A stretch of DNA of 64,000 bases from Apilactobacillus quenuiae (GCF_002994005.1 NZ_POSN01000002.1:1-64000), one strand, 5' to 3'. Positions 26,688 through 37,346 are shown, numbered from the stretch's first letter. Translations and numbers: made by a program. The notes: a model not told the origin generated them from the letters alone.

Positions 26688-28028
26688 CTACTTAGAATTT
26701 TTATTATCTAAGTTACGCCATTTTTTACGCATCCCTTTATTCTTTGTATGTTTATTTTTTTTCTTCTTTTTATTCTTTGAGCTCGATTGATTTGATGATT
26801 TAAAAGGTTGTTTAATATTTTTAGCGTTTCTATTGGAAAGCTGTTTGATATTAGATTGCTTACTCGACTGATTCTTCTCAGCAACTTTTTTTATTTTTTC
26901 AGCTTTAATTACCGAATCCGGAATTTCATCGACCAGTTTGTTCTTCAAGAAGTAAATTGGTTTCAAATCATACTGATAATTTTTAAGTAATTTCTTCAAA
27001 TCTCTTAAATCATGATCATCACCAAAATTAATTACCAAACCATTCTCTCCCATACGGCCAGTACGTCCAACACGATGAATGTATTCATTTTCCTGATCAG
27101 GTAAATCATAATTAATAACAGCAGGCAATTTAGGAATATCCAGTCCACGTGCTGCAACGTCAGTAGTAAATAATAATTTTAATCGACCTAACCTAAAACC
27201 ATTCATTGCTTTTTCGCGTTTATTTTGGTTCTGATCACTAGTTAATTTTGCTACCCCAGTGTAATGATTATGTACAAAATAACTATATGTTTTATTTAAA
27301 TCAACAGTTTGGTTGAAAAAAACTAAAGCTTTAAAGTTTGGTACATGTTGTAATCTGGCAAGCATCTTATTACGATTTTTTCGTAAAACCTGCATTAAAC
27401 CATGTTTAACAATTCCTTGTGTTTCATCTTCATTTCTAACATCGACTTTTTCAATATTACGATTGCCAAACCAATGGTCCAATTCTTCTAAAATTTCAGT
27501 TTCAGTTGCAGAGAAAAACTCTAATTGAATATCAGACATCATACTATCAACAATTTCACGAACAGTAGTTAAGGTTTCACCTTGTAATAAATCATCAGCT
27601 TCATCAATAATAACCGTTTTAAACAAATGCGTCTTTAATTTTTTATCATCAATTAAGTTTTTTAATCTACCAGCTGTACCCACGATAACTTCAGGATGCT
27701 TTTTTAAGCGCTCTGTTTGACGTTTTATATTAGCACCACCGGTAAGTGCTAACACTTTTAAGCCTAATAAATTGGCCCAATTTCGAGCAACTCGTGCAGT
27801 TTGAATTGCAAGTTCTTGGGAAGGCTCAATAATAATTAATTGGCTCCCTTCACCTAATTTCAAATTTAATAAACTTGGCATCAAAAATGCAACAGTTTTA
27901 CCTGAACCAGTTGGAGATAAGCCCAACACACTTTTATTTTGCTGAATCAATGGATAAACTTTTGACTGAATTAAAGTTGGCTTATCATAACCTAACTTTT
28001 TAAAATATTTTTCAAATTTTTCTAACAT
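26688..28028 (-). CDS. DEAD-box RNA helicase (CshB-like)
   Basis: 446 residues. RecA-like domains carry SPTGSGKT (motif I), PSQELAIQ (Ia), TAGRL, DEAD (II, in IIDEADDLL), FSATET (III), TTDVAARGLDIP (V) and HRVGRTGRMG (VI). The C-terminus is rich in Lys, Ser and Asn (about residues 380-446), suited to RNA binding. The Q-motif GYDKPTLIQ is present near the N-terminus. It probably acts in ribosome assembly or mRNA decay at low temperature; the assignment to CshB rather than another paralogue is tentative. Confidence 0.92.
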   Translation of the reverse strand: MLEKFEKYFKKLGYDKPTLIQSKVYPLIQQNKSVLGLSPTGSGKTVAFLMPSLLNLKLGEGSQLIIIEPSQELAIQTARVARNWANLLGLKVLALTGGANIKRQTERLKKHPEVIVGTAGRLKNLIDDKKLKTHLFKTVIIDEADDLLQGETLTTVREIVDSMMSDIQLEFFSATETEILEELDHWFGNRNIEKVDVRNEDETQGIVKHGLMQVLRKNRNKMLARLQHVPNFKALVFFNQTVDLNKTYSYFVHNHYTGVAKLTSDQNQNKREKAMNGFRLGRLKLLFTTDVAARGLDIPKLPAVINYDLPDQENEYIHRVGRTGRMGENGLVINFGDDHDLRDLKKLLKNYQYDLKPIYFLKNKLVDEIPDSVIKAEKIKKVAEKNQSSKQSNIKQLSNRNAKNIKQPFKSSNQSSSKNKKKKKNKHTKNKGMRKKWRNLDNKNSK

Positions 28029-28095
28029 TTAATTCACCTATATTTTTTTATTAACATCTAATTTTATCAAAGATTAAAAACTATTGCATAAAATT

Positions 28096-28815
28096 TTAGC
28101 GATTACGACTTTTTAATAGATAGCGTTCCCAATCTGTATTTTTACCATTAAAGGCTACCTGATTCAAGGAAACATTCGAACCATCAAGATTCATAGAATG
28201 ATCATCAATTGAAATAAAGGTTGCTTTAGAATTATTTAAATCACTACTTAATAAGCTAATATATGGATTTCTTTTATGCAAGTCACTAAATATCTTATTG
28301 TTACAGCTAATGACCAAATCAGTATTATAGTAACGATGAACCATATAAACAAAATCAGATAATTGTTTTATTTGTGAACCATTAAGCCTTGAATTTACAA
28401 CTATCATTGGTGGAATCGAACCATAATTAGCACCCACTTCCTTAGTGAAATTAGCTAATTGACTTTTAATTTTACTTTGGACACTAAAAATATGATAAAC
28501 CCCAATTTGCATACCTGAGCCTTGGCTTCGATTAAAATTGTTCGAAAAGTTGTCATCAGTATATGTTGATCCTTGGCTAGCCTTAATATAAACAAATTTT
28601 TGATTATTATTTGCTAATGAAACAAAATCAATGTAACCATCTGATTGGTTAACTAAAACACCACGAACACTATACTTATTAATTAAGTAATTATTATATT
28701 GTTTAATGCCAAAGAATATAAATAAAAAGATAAACAGTACTGCAAAAATAACAATGTATATTTTATAATTTTTAGATTTATTTTTATTATTATATAATTC
28801 AACTCTACTTTTAAT
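28096..28815 (-). CDS. Membrane-anchored GH25-like protein lacking catalytic residues, ATT start
   Basis: 239 codons from an ATT at 28815 that lies 7 bases after AAGGTG; an in-frame TGA stands at 28822-28824 and no ATG, GTG or TTG occurs before residue 102. The N-terminus is basic, then one membrane helix (about 19-36), then a GH25 lysozyme-like fold: FVYIKASQGSTYTDDNFSNN (73-92), IGVYHIFS (104-111), ending in LNQVAFNGKNTDWERYL, like the usual D.N.FNG end. The catalytic DxE strand is changed to PPMIVVN (V139, N141) and the first-strand aspartate is missing (GVLVN, 52-56). Muramidase activity is therefore unlikely; it may bind wall glycan. Confidence 0.72.
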   Translation of the reverse strand: MKSRVELYNNKNKSKNYKIYIVIFAVLFIFLFIFFGIKQYNNYLINKYSVRGVLVNQSDGYIDFVSLANNNQKFVYIKASQGSTYTDDNFSNNFNRSQGSGMQIGVYHIFSVQSKIKSQLANFTKEVGANYGSIPPMIVVNSRLNGSQIKQLSDFVYMVHRYYNTDLVISCNNKIFSDLHKRNPYISLLSSDLNNSKATFISIDDHSMNLDGSNVSLNQVAFNGKNTDWERYLLKSRNR

Positions 28816-28959
28816 AGATAATCACCTTACTTTATAAACAAGATTACTACATATTTTCTTATAAAACTAGATAAATAGCTTGAATAGAGCCTCTTTTTTC
28901 AATATAATGAGAGCGGTAAATAATAACTTAATAATGAATTTTATTTAAAACTTCACTGT

Positions 28960-28976
28960 ATAAATGTTACATTTAT
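28960..28976. promoter_or_regulatory. Palindromic operator before gntK
   Basis: ATAAATGT-T-ACATTTAT is a perfect 17-base palindrome. It overlaps a possible -10 TATAAA (28959-28964) and lies 60 bases before gntK. The ATGT/ACAT core suits a GntR-type repressor. It differs from the gntP operators. Confidence 0.5.
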
Positions 28977-29036
28977 TTTATATTAGTTAGTAAATAAATG
29001 ATTCTATTCTGTTAATACTGAAAGGAAGTTTAGAAA

Positions 29037-30584
29037 ATGAACTACATCATTGGTGTAGATATTGGTACTACTAGTGTTAAGACCCTTTTATATAATACTA
29101 GTGGACAAGTTGAAGGATACGCAAATAATGGCTATCCTTTATATCAAGATACTCCAGATATGGCTGAAGAAGACCCAGAAGAAATTTTTTCTGCAATGAC
29201 TTCTGGTATTACCTCAGTGCTTAGAAAAGCCGATTTAAAAAATGGTACATTAAAAGGTGTTTCTTTTTCATGTGCTATGCATAGTTTAATATTATTAGAT
29301 AAGAATCATAAACCACTTACACGTGCTATTACTTGGGCAGATAATCGTTCAGTTGATTATGCAGATCAGTTAAAAGCATCTGGTAAAGCTAAAGAACTAT
29401 ATGGAAGAACTGGTACTCCAATTCATCCAATGACTCCTTTAACTAAAATTATGTGGTTAAAAGATAATAAAAAAGATTTATATGATAAAACTAGATGGTT
29501 TGTCGGCATAAAGGAATATATTTTATATAAATTATTTGGCGAATTAAAAGAAGATTACTCAATTGCTAACGCTACTGGTATGTTCAACATATTTAATATG
29601 GATTGGGATGAAGAAGCTCTAAAACTAACTGGAGTTTCTCGTGATCAGTTGCCAGAACTAGTAGATACTACCTATCAGTTAACGGGTATGAATAAAGCAT
29701 ATGCTAAAGTAATTGGTATTGATGAAAATGTTCCATTTGTAATTGGAGCTTCTGATGGTCCTTTAGCTAACCTAGGTGTTAATGCTATCCAACCAGGTGT
29801 AGTAGCTGTCACTATTGGTACATCCGGTGCTGTCCGTGTTGTAACTGACAAACCTAAGATTGACCCTAAAGGCCGTGTATTTTGTTATTACCTATCACCT
29901 GGCAAATGGGTTGTAGGTGGACCGGTTAATAATGGTGGAATTGTTTTTCGCTGGGTAAAAGATCAATTATGTGCTCCTGAAAAAGTTACTGCTGAGCAAA
30001 TGCATATGGATCCATATGACTTATTAACTAAGATTGCTGCTCAAGTACCTGCTGGATCAGATGGATTAATTTTCCATCCCTACTTAGGTGGAGAAAGAGC
30101 TCCTATTTGGGATGCTAATGCTCGCGGTTCTTTCTTTGGGCTAACTAGAATTCATACAAGAGCTCATATGATTCGTGCAGCACTAGAAGGAATTGTATAT
30201 AATTTATATACTGTAAGTTTAGCTTTAGAAGAAGTTGTTGGTAAACCAACAAATATTCAAGCTACTGGTGGTTTTGCGCGTTCAGAGTTATGGCGTCAAA
30301 TGTTAGCAGATATTTTTGAACAAAATGTTAACATTCCTGAAAGCTTTGAAGGAACTGCATTGGGTGCTGCAACTCTTGGTATGTATAGCTTAGGAATTAT
30401 TGATGACCTATCCAAGGTTAAAGATTTCGTTGGTGTAACCAACGCTCACAAACCAAATCCTGATAATTATGAAGCATATCGTGAATTAGTTCCAATCTAT
30501 ATTCGTTTAAGTCGTCAATTACAAAGTGAATATAAAAACATTGCTGAATTCCAACGAAAGCATGATATTGCAAAAGATAAATAA
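29037..30584 (+). CDS. gntK: Gluconokinase, FGGY family
   Basis: 515 residues. It phosphorylates gluconate to 6-phosphogluconate, which enters the pentose/phosphoketolase route. ATPase-fold motifs: GVDIGTTSVKT (about 6-16), the substrate segment MHSLILLD and TWADNRS, catalytic aspartate in GASDGPLANLG, phosphate-2 TIGTSGAVR and adenosine motif ATGGFARSELW. ATG behind AAGGAAG. It resembles gluconokinase more than xylulokinase or glycerol kinase over its length. Monocistronic, with its own operator and terminator. Confidence 0.92.
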   Translation: MNYIIGVDIGTTSVKTLLYNTSGQVEGYANNGYPLYQDTPDMAEEDPEEIFSAMTSGITSVLRKADLKNGTLKGVSFSCAMHSLILLDKNHKPLTRAITWADNRSVDYADQLKASGKAKELYGRTGTPIHPMTPLTKIMWLKDNKKDLYDKTRWFVGIKEYILYKLFGELKEDYSIANATGMFNIFNMDWDEEALKLTGVSRDQLPELVDTTYQLTGMNKAYAKVIGIDENVPFVIGASDGPLANLGVNAIQPGVVAVTIGTSGAVRVVTDKPKIDPKGRVFCYYLSPGKWVVGGPVNNGGIVFRWVKDQLCAPEKVTAEQMHMDPYDLLTKIAAQVPAGSDGLIFHPYLGGERAPIWDANARGSFFGLTRIHTRAHMIRAALEGIVYNLYTVSLALEEVVGKPTNIQATGGFARSELWRQMLADIFEQNVNIPESFEGTALGAATLGMYSLGIIDDLSKVKDFVGVTNAHKPNPDNYEAYRELVPIYIRLSRQLQSEYKNIAEFQRKHDIAKDK

Positions 30585-30592
30585 TAAAAATT

Positions 30593-30622
30593 GGTTAGGC
30601 TAATTAATGCCTGACCTTTTTT
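30593..30622 (+). terminator. Terminator after gntK
   Basis: GGTTAGGC (30593-30600) and GCCTGACC (30609-30616), one G-T pair, followed by six Ts. Confidence 0.8.
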
Positions 30623-30647
30623 ATAGAAAGTTATTGGAGGAATAAAA

Positions 30648-31970
30648 TTGCAGGAAAATGAATTAAAACGTGGTATTGGAATGATGGCATCCCTTGCCAC
30701 GGTTATGGGAACTGTTATTGGTGGTGGTGTATTCTTTAAAACTGCCAGTGTCGTACAAAGTACGCATTCATTTACACTAACCATATTAGCGTGGATTATT
30801 GGTGGATTATTAACCATCTGTGCCGGTCTAACTGTTTCTGAACTGGCAGCAGCAATTCCTAAAACTGGTGGTGCAATTAAATATTTAGATTATACCTATG
30901 GACCTCTAACCGGTTTTTCAATGGGATGGGCTCAAATATTGGTTTATTATCCTGCCAATATTGCTGCTGAATCAATTGTCTTTTCAACACAAATTATCAA
31001 TTTATTTCACCTAAATGGTGAATTGCTCAATCCAATTGCTATTGGATGTGCATTAAGTATACTTATCATTAACTTACTAGGATCTAAAGTAAGTGGAAAT
31101 GTTCAAACAATCGCACTAATTTTTAAATTAATTCCTATTTTTATTATTGCTATTATTGGATTGTTTATTCCAGGCGAAGTTAACGTATCATTATTCCCAA
31201 TATCCCCTACTAATCATGATGGTCTATGGTCAGCATTTGGTGCCGGATTATTAGCTACTATGTTTGCTTATGATGGATGGATTGGTGTTTGTGACGTTGC
31301 TGGAGAAATAAAAAATCCAAAAAAGAATTTACCAAAGGCTATCATATTGGGTCTAAGTTTTATTACAATTATTTATACATTAATCAATGTGGTATTTCTT
31401 AAAACCTTGCCAATTGACCAAATTGCAGGTAATCAAAATACTGCATCAGAAGCAGCTATCAAACTGTTTGGTGAATTAGGTGGAAAATTAGTTACTATTG
31501 GTATTTTAGTCTCTGTTTATGGATCATTAAATGGATATACATTAAGTGGTATGAGAATTCCATATGCAATGGGTAAAAGCAAATCATTACCTTTTAGTAA
31601 TGCATTTACCAAGTTAACTAAGAAAACATTAGTTCCATATGTATCTGGCCTTTTCCAACTAGTTATTGCTATTTTAATGATATTTGCAGGTAGTTTTGAC
31701 TTATTAACTGATATGTTAGTATTTGTTATGTGGATATTTAATTGTTTACTATTTATTGCCGTATTTAAATTACGTCGCAAAGAACCAGAGATGATTAGGC
31801 CATATAAGGTTCCTTGGTATCCAGTTATCCCAATTATTGCACTGTTTGGTGGAGTCTTCTTATTATTTGAAACTATTATATCTCAAACTGGCTTAGCATT
31901 AGTTGGAATATTATTAACATTGCTAGGAATTCCTGTTTATTATTTACAACAAAAACATTTAAAAAAATAA
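30648..31970 (+). CDS. APC family amino acid permease (LAT-like)
   Basis: 440 residues, twelve membrane helices. Helix 1 has GTVIGGGVFFKTA (about residues 20-32), the substrate-backbone loop of the APC fold; helix 6 has ATMFAYDGWIGVCDVAGEIKNPKKNLPKA, typical of the LAT/SteT branch that exchanges serine, threonine or aromatic residues. TTG start behind GGAGG. The short gap from the gntK terminator leaves little room for a promoter, so partial read-through from gntK is possible. Confidence 0.9.
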   Translation: MQENELKRGIGMMASLATVMGTVIGGGVFFKTASVVQSTHSFTLTILAWIIGGLLTICAGLTVSELAAAIPKTGGAIKYLDYTYGPLTGFSMGWAQILVYYPANIAAESIVFSTQIINLFHLNGELLNPIAIGCALSILIINLLGSKVSGNVQTIALIFKLIPIFIIAIIGLFIPGEVNVSLFPISPTNHDGLWSAFGAGLLATMFAYDGWIGVCDVAGEIKNPKKNLPKAIILGLSFITIIYTLINVVFLKTLPIDQIAGNQNTASEAAIKLFGELGGKLVTIGILVSVYGSLNGYTLSGMRIPYAMGKSKSLPFSNAFTKLTKKTLVPYVSGLFQLVIAILMIFAGSFDLLTDMLVFVMWIFNCLLFIAVFKLRRKEPEMIRPYKVPWYPVIPIIALFGGVFLLFETIISQTGLALVGILLTLLGIPVYYLQQKHLKK

Positions 31971-31980
31971 TTGGTAAAAT

Positions 31981-32014
31981 AAAAAGCTTGAAGATTTTTT
32001 TTCAAGCTTTTTTA
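31981..32014. terminator. Bidirectional terminator between the APC permease and rlmD
   Basis: AAGCTTGAA (31984-31992) and TTCAAGCTT (32001-32009), flanked by A and T runs on both sides; both genes converge here. Confidence 0.85.
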
Positions 32015-32019
32015 TATTA

Positions 32020-33384
32020 TTATTTTTCAAAAACAGTTACAGATTCAATATGAACTGTTTGTGGGAATTGATCAACTGGTTGAATAGGTTGATTAATTTC
32101 ATATCCATATTCAGCAAGTCTTCTAGCATCACGCACCAATGTTGATGGATTACATGATACATAAACAATTCTTTTTGGTGAAACTTTAACTGCACTTTCT
32201 ATGAATGATGATGCAAGTCCTTTACGTGGCGGATCAACAACAATAACATCTGATTTTAAGCCTTGTGATTGCCATTTCTCCATTTGATCTTCAGCTTTAC
32301 CAGTAACAAATTTAACATTATTTATATGATTCTTTTGGGCATTAATTTTAGCATCTTCAATTGCATCTTTAACAATTTCAACACCATATACTTTCTTAGC
32401 TTTTTTGGCCATTGCTAAAGAAATAGTACCAATTCCACAATAAGCATCAATAACATTTTGATTTCCATCCAATTGTGCCTTATCTACTGCCAATGAGTAT
32501 AATTTTTCAGTTTGAATTGGATTAACCTGATAGAAAGAAGTCAACGAAATATAAAATTTCAATCCTAGTAATTGATCTTCAATATGTGAACTACCATATA
32601 AACAAATAGTTTTCTTTCCCATCAAAGCATTTCCATCCGTTAAGTTAATATTTTGCATAATACTTTTTACTTCTGGTAATGCTTTTGCAATTTCACTACT
32701 AATCATATCTGACATTGGGAGCTTTTTAGTACGAGTAATTAAACCAATCATCATTTCATGGCTGTAGTGTCCACGTCTGACCATAATATTTCTAATAACA
32801 CCACTATGATTAATTTCATCATAAGGAGCAATATGATACTTTCTTAATATATCTCTTACCACAACAATGGCTTTATCAATTTCTGGATCTTGAATATAAA
32901 AATCTTCAATAGGAACTAAATCATGTGAATGTTTACGATAAAATCCTGTTTCTAATTTACCATTAATTTTTTTAACAGGAATTTGAGCCTTATTACGGTA
33001 ATGACTAGGCTCTTGCATTCCAATTGTAGGTAAAACTTCAATCTGCATCTTAGCCTTATTAAAAAGTTCTTGAATTTGATTTTGCTTAAATTTTAATTGA
33101 GCATCATACTTTAAGTGCTGTAAAGGTGCAATACCTGTACGAGTATAATCCTTATCTACACTTTCAACACGATTTTTTGATTTAGTAGTTAATTTCAATA
33201 ATTTACCGAATCCGAAATTTTTGTTGATTTTAATAACTTTAATGGTGGCTTCTTCACCTGGTAATGTATCTTCAATAAAAATTGAAAAATCATTAATCTT
33301 AGCCACACCCATGCCTTGATAAGTAAGATCAATAATTTTAACATCATAAATTTCATTTTTTTCAACTGGTGCTTTAATTTTCAT
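32020..33384 (-). CDS. rlmD: 23S rRNA (uracil-C5)-methyltransferase, RlmD/RumA family
   Basis: 454 residues. It makes m5U in 23S rRNA using SAM. An N-terminal TRAM domain (about 8-68) is followed by the methyltransferase: DAYCGIGTISLAMA (SAM loop), VDPPRKGL, and the catalytic cysteine in VYVSCNPSTLVRDARRL. The four Fe-S cysteines of E. coli RlmD are absent: the usual CGGC block is TRTGIAPLQHL. Gram-positive homologues of this type can modify two positions. Separate from the dagK operon by a terminator. Confidence 0.92.
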   Translation of the reverse strand: MKIKAPVEKNEIYDVKIIDLTYQGMGVAKINDFSIFIEDTLPGEEATIKVIKINKNFGFGKLLKLTTKSKNRVESVDKDYTRTGIAPLQHLKYDAQLKFKQNQIQELFNKAKMQIEVLPTIGMQEPSHYRNKAQIPVKKINGKLETGFYRKHSHDLVPIEDFYIQDPEIDKAIVVVRDILRKYHIAPYDEINHSGVIRNIMVRRGHYSHEMMIGLITRTKKLPMSDMISSEIAKALPEVKSIMQNINLTDGNALMGKKTICLYGSSHIEDQLLGLKFYISLTSFYQVNPIQTEKLYSLAVDKAQLDGNQNVIDAYCGIGTISLAMAKKAKKVYGVEIVKDAIEDAKINAQKNHINNVKFVTGKAEDQMEKWQSQGLKSDVIVVDPPRKGLASSFIESAVKVSPKRIVYVSCNPSTLVRDARRLAEYGYEINQPIQPVDQFPQTVHIESVTVFEK

Positions 33385-33402
33385 ATTTTCCCCTTAATAA
33401 AT

Positions 33403-33447
33403 AAAAAAGTTCTGTTGTACCTTTACAATATAATACAACAAAACTTT
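33403..33447 (-). terminator. Terminator of the pcrA-dagK operon
   Basis: AAGTTCTGTTGTA (33407-33419) and TACAACAAAACTT (33434-33446) pair with one G-T, then a U-tract on the minus strand. Confidence 0.8.
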
Positions 33448-33463
33448 TGATTTTTAAAATTAC

Positions 33464-34444
33464 TTAAGATAATTTATCAACTTTATCAACGAATTGCTTT
33501 TCAGCTTTAACTTCATCATAACTAATTGATTTCGTAGGCATTTCATCCATATTAGCATAAAATTCAATGTGCTGCTTTAAATTTTTAAAAGTCATCGGAG
33601 CATCTCCGCCATATTCACCATCTAAATTAATTTGCATCTTATCTTTAATCGGATTAGCAATTAATTTACTTGTCTTTTTATAAATTATTCTTGGATCATT
33701 TATATGACGACCACCACTAATAACTTTTGCTAATAATTGAACAATTTCTACAATATTACTAGTTTTGACAATAATCATTGTAAAATTACCATCGTCTAAC
33801 CTAGCATCAGGAACAATTTGTTCTAAACCGCCAATTGAATTAGTCATAGCCAATAAAAACATTGATGCTTTTCCTTTGAAATGTCCCCCATCATACTCTA
33901 AATCCATATCAATAGGTTTAATGCGGGGTAGTAATTCAGCTCCTCTGACCAAATAAGCTAAGTAACCAAAGATAGTTTTTAATTCAGATGGAACATCATA
34001 AGTTAATTCAGTTAATAAACCGCCACCTGCAATATTTATAAAATATTTGTTAGCAGCTTTACCAATATCCATCTTAAAACTTTGGTGTTTTAAAACAACT
34101 TTAGCAGCAGCAACCGGATTTTCTCTAGGAATATGCAATGCTCTGGCAAAGTCATTAGTTGTTCCCGCAGGAATAATTGCTAATTTAGGTCGTCTTTCAA
34201 GTGGTGCAATTCCATTAATTACCTCATTAATAGTTCCATCACCACCCGCCGCAACTATCAGATCAAAACCATCTAAACTAGCTCTCTTGGCTTCTTCTCT
34301 GGCTGAAAAAGGTTTAGGAGTTGTTGCGTATGCACTAGTTTCAAAACCAGCTTTTTCAAAAACACCGAGAATATCAATCATATTCTGTTTTAAAGCTTCA
34401 CGCCCAGATGTTGGATTGTATATTACACGTGCTCGCTTTCGCAT
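33464..34444 (-). CDS. dagK: Diacylglycerol kinase, DagK/DgkB type
   Basis: 326 residues, soluble lipid kinase of the DAGK catalytic family. Nucleotide loop GGDGTINEVINGI (about 67-79), PAGTTNDFAR and the C-terminal NLDGEYGGDAPM. It returns diacylglycerol to phosphatidic acid. LtaS produces diacylglycerol in bulk, so this enzyme closes the lipid cycle of LTA synthesis (known for DgkB). Last gene of the operon, 16 bases after gatB. Confidence 0.95.
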   Translation of the reverse strand: MRKRARVIYNPTSGREALKQNMIDILGVFEKAGFETSAYATTPKPFSAREEAKRASLDGFDLIVAAGGDGTINEVINGIAPLERRPKLAIIPAGTTNDFARALHIPRENPVAAAKVVLKHQSFKMDIGKAANKYFINIAGGGLLTELTYDVPSELKTIFGYLAYLVRGAELLPRIKPIDMDLEYDGGHFKGKASMFLLAMTNSIGGLEQIVPDARLDDGNFTMIIVKTSNIVEIVQLLAKVISGGRHINDPRIIYKKTSKLIANPIKDKMQINLDGEYGGDAPMTFKNLKQHIEFYANMDEMPTKSISYDEVKAEKQFVDKVDKLS

Positions 34445-34460
34445 TATAATTCCCCTAATC

Positions 34461-35882
34461 TTATTTATTCATTGAAGCCATTAATAATTTATTTACAACT
34501 TGTGGATTGGCTTTACCACGAGTTTGTTTCATAATTTGACCTACTAAGAAACCAATTGCACGATCTTTTCCATTATGGAAATCTTCAATTGATTGAGGAT
34601 TATTTGATAATACTTCATCAATAATTGGTTGTAATTTCTTTGGATCAGATAGTTGAACCATACCGTTATCATTTACAAACTTTTCAGGTTCTTTACCTTC
34701 AGTGATTGCTTTAAATACTTTTTTGGCCATCTTACTAGAAATAGTACTATCTTCAATCAACTTAATCATAGTAGTCAAGTTTTCTGGAGTAATTTCAGTT
34801 TGAGATAAATCTACTTGTTTATCATTCAAATAAGCATTTACATTTCCTTGTAAATAATTAGAAGCCATTTTAACATCAGCTCCTAATTCTATCATTTTGT
34901 CAAAGAAATCAGACATTTCTTTTGTTTGTGTTAGAACCATTGCATCATATTCAGTTAATCCTAGTTCGTTAACATAACGATTACGACGACTGTTTGGCAT
35001 TTCAGGCATCTTAGAATTAATATCATCAATCCATTTGTTTGAAATATTTAATGATGGTAAATCTGGTTCTGGGAAGTATCTGTAGTCATCAGATCCTTCT
35101 TTAACACGCATCAAAATGGTGGTACCATTATTTTCATCAAAACGTCTAGTTTGTTGTTGAATCTTACCACCAGACATTAAGATTTGACGTTGACGCTTTT
35201 CTTCATATGCTAAACCTTTTCTTACATAGTTAAATGAATTAAGGTTTTTTAGTTCAACTTTGGTACCAAATTCTTTTTGTCCATATGGTCTAATTGAAAT
35301 ATTAACATCAACACGCATGGAACCTTCTTCCATCTTGACATCAGAAATTCCAGTAAATAGAATTCTTTGTCTTAATGCTTCAAGATATGCATAAGCTTCA
35401 TCAGGTGAAGCGATGTCTGGCTTAGAAACAATTTCAATTAAAGGAGTTCCTTGACGATTTAAATCAACATAAGAATAATTCTTACCATGACTATTTTTAC
35501 CAGCATCTTCTTCAATATGCATTTCTTCGATACCAATTTTTTTCTTTTTACCATCAACATCGATTTCTATCCAACCATCTGTAGCATCTGGTGTATCTTG
35601 TTGGGTAATTTGATAAGCTTTAGGATTATCAGGATAGAAATAATTTTTACGGTCAAAATGAGGATGTTGATTAACATTAGCATGTAAAGCTAGAGCAGCA
35701 ACAATTCCATCTTTAACAACACCCTTGTTTGTTGTTGGTAATACCCCTGGATATCCCCAATCAATAACATTAGTGTTTAAATTAGCTTCTGCACCATAAC
35801 CAACAGGAGAAGGACTAAAGATTTTAGAATTTGTTTTTAATTCAACGTGAACTTCTAGTCCAATAGTAGTTTCAAAATTCAT
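34461..35882 (-). CDS. gatB: Asp/Glu-tRNA amidotransferase subunit B
   Basis: 473 residues. It phosphorylates the misacylated Glu-tRNA(Gln) or Asp-tRNA(Asn) for amidation. The N-terminus [22 protein letters not shown] and the [14 protein letters not shown] block are canonical. The C-terminal YqeY-like helical domain (about 330-473) is complete. Start codon overlaps the gatA stop by one base, so the two are coupled. Confidence 0.97.
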   Translation of the reverse strand: MNFETTIGLEVHVELKTNSKIFSPSPVGYGAEANLNTNVIDWGYPGVLPTTNKGVVKDGIVAALALHANVNQHPHFDRKNYFYPDNPKAYQITQQDTPDATDGWIEIDVDGKKKKIGIEEMHIEEDAGKNSHGKNYSYVDLNRQGTPLIEIVSKPDIASPDEAYAYLEALRQRILFTGISDVKMEEGSMRVDVNISIRPYGQKEFGTKVELKNLNSFNYVRKGLAYEEKRQRQILMSGGKIQQQTRRFDENNGTTILMRVKEGSDDYRYFPEPDLPSLNISNKWIDDINSKMPEMPNSRRNRYVNELGLTEYDAMVLTQTKEMSDFFDKMIELGADVKMASNYLQGNVNAYLNDKQVDLSQTEITPENLTTMIKLIEDSTISSKMAKKVFKAITEGKEPEKFVNDNGMVQLSDPKKLQPIIDEVLSNNPQSIEDFHNGKDRAIGFLVGQIMKQTRGKANPQVVNKLLMASMNK

Positions 35883-37342
35883 TATTTGTCTCCTCCAATC
35901 TTAGGGGTTTGTTTATGAAAATCTGTGTTTTTTTCAAAAGCATATGCAGCTTTATACATAGTAGTTTCATCAAATGGTTTCCCAATTAACTGCATCCCAA
36001 TAGGAAGACCATCAGAAAATCCAGCTGGCAATGACATTCCTGGTAATCCAGCCATATTAACTGGGATAGTCAATACATCATTCATATACATAGTTAATGG
36101 ATCTTTGTTTTCATCTAATCCAAATGCAGGAGTTGGAGCTGTTGGTGTAAGGATTAAATCATAATTTTGAAATACATTTTGAAAGTCTTTAGTAATTAAT
36201 GTTCTAACTTCGGCAGCTTTCTTAAAGTAAGCATCAAAGAAACCAGCAGATAATGAATAAGTTCCTAACATAATACGACGCTTTACTTCGTCTCCAAAAC
36301 CTTCAGATCTACTTTTAACATATAATTGATCAAGGTTTTTAGCATTTTCTGAACGATATCCATAACGAATACCATCAAATCTTTGTAAGTTAGATGATGC
36401 TTCAGAAGGAGCAATAATGTAGTAAGCAGTCACGCCATATTTACTATGTGGTAATGATACTTCTTCTACGTCAGCACCCATTTCACGATATTTATCAGCA
36501 GCTGATTTAATAGCTTCACGTACATCATCACTGACACCTTCACCTAGATATTCTTTAGGTAAACCAATTTTCATTCCCTTAACACCAGAATCAATATTAC
36601 TGGTAAAATCAGGGACCTCTTTATCGGAACTAGTTAAATCATGTTCATCATGACCAGCAATATGATTTAAAACAAGTGCATTATCATAAACATTGTTAGT
36701 TAAGGGCCCAATTTGATCGAAACTAGATGCAAAAGCGATTAATCCCCATCTAGATACACGACCATATGTAGGTTTCATCCCCACAATCCCATTAAAGGCA
36801 GCTGGTTGTCTAATTGAACCACCAGTATCAGATCCTAAAGCAGCTAATACATCACCTGCTGCAACTGAAGCGGCAGAACCACCAGATGATCCACCTGGAA
36901 CTTTGTCTAAATTCCATGGATTATGAGTTTTACCATAATATGATGTTTCTGTAGAGCTTCCCATTGCGAATTCATCCATATTAGTTTTACCAATACTAAC
37001 AGTATCAGCATCTAACATTTTATTAACAGCAGTTCCACTAATGATTGGTTTAAAGTTAGATAACATTTTAGATCCAGCAGATGTTAAAACATCTTTGGTT
37101 AACATATTATCTTTCATTGCAACTGGAATTCCAGATAATAAATTATCAGGATTAATTCCTCGTTTATCAATTTCTTGAGCTCGTTTAATTGCATTTTCTT
37201 CATCAATTGTAATAAATGCATTAATATTTTTTTCATTATTCTTAGAATTTTCAATTGCTTCTTTTGTTAGTTGTTCAACAGTAATGTCACCATTAACTAA
37301 ACTTTGATGAATGCTAGTGATATCTTTATTCAAAAAATTCAT
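35882..37342 (-). CDS. gatA: Asp/Glu-tRNA amidotransferase subunit A
   Basis: 486 residues. The amidase subunit frees ammonia from glutamine. The catalytic Ser-cisSer-Lys set is in PVAMKDN (Lys), [16 protein letters not shown] (both serines) and the Gly/Ser-rich [14 protein letters not shown]. Length is normal. It lies 4 bases after gatC. Confidence 0.97.
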   Translation of the reverse strand: MNFLNKDITSIHQSLVNGDITVEQLTKEAIENSKNNEKNINAFITIDEENAIKRAQEIDKRGINPDNLLSGIPVAMKDNMLTKDVLTSAGSKMLSNFKPIISGTAVNKMLDADTVSIGKTNMDEFAMGSSTETSYYGKTHNPWNLDKVPGGSSGGSAASVAAGDVLAALGSDTGGSIRQPAAFNGIVGMKPTYGRVSRWGLIAFASSFDQIGPLTNNVYDNALVLNHIAGHDEHDLTSSDKEVPDFTSNIDSGVKGMKIGLPKEYLGEGVSDDVREAIKSAADKYREMGADVEEVSLPHSKYGVTAYYIIAPSEASSNLQRFDGIRYGYRSENAKNLDQLYVKSRSEGFGDEVKRRIMLGTYSLSAGFFDAYFKKAAEVRTLITKDFQNVFQNYDLILTPTAPTPAFGLDENKDPLTMYMNDVLTIPVNMAGLPGMSLPAGFSDGLPIGMQLIGKPFDETTMYKAAYAFEKNTDFHKQTPKIGGDK

Positions 37343-37346
37343 TTAA

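Noticed and set aside
29037-30584. Xylulokinase or glycerol kinase
   Set aside because: The substrate-side segments and overall pattern fit gluconokinase better, and a GntP permease is present in the same window.
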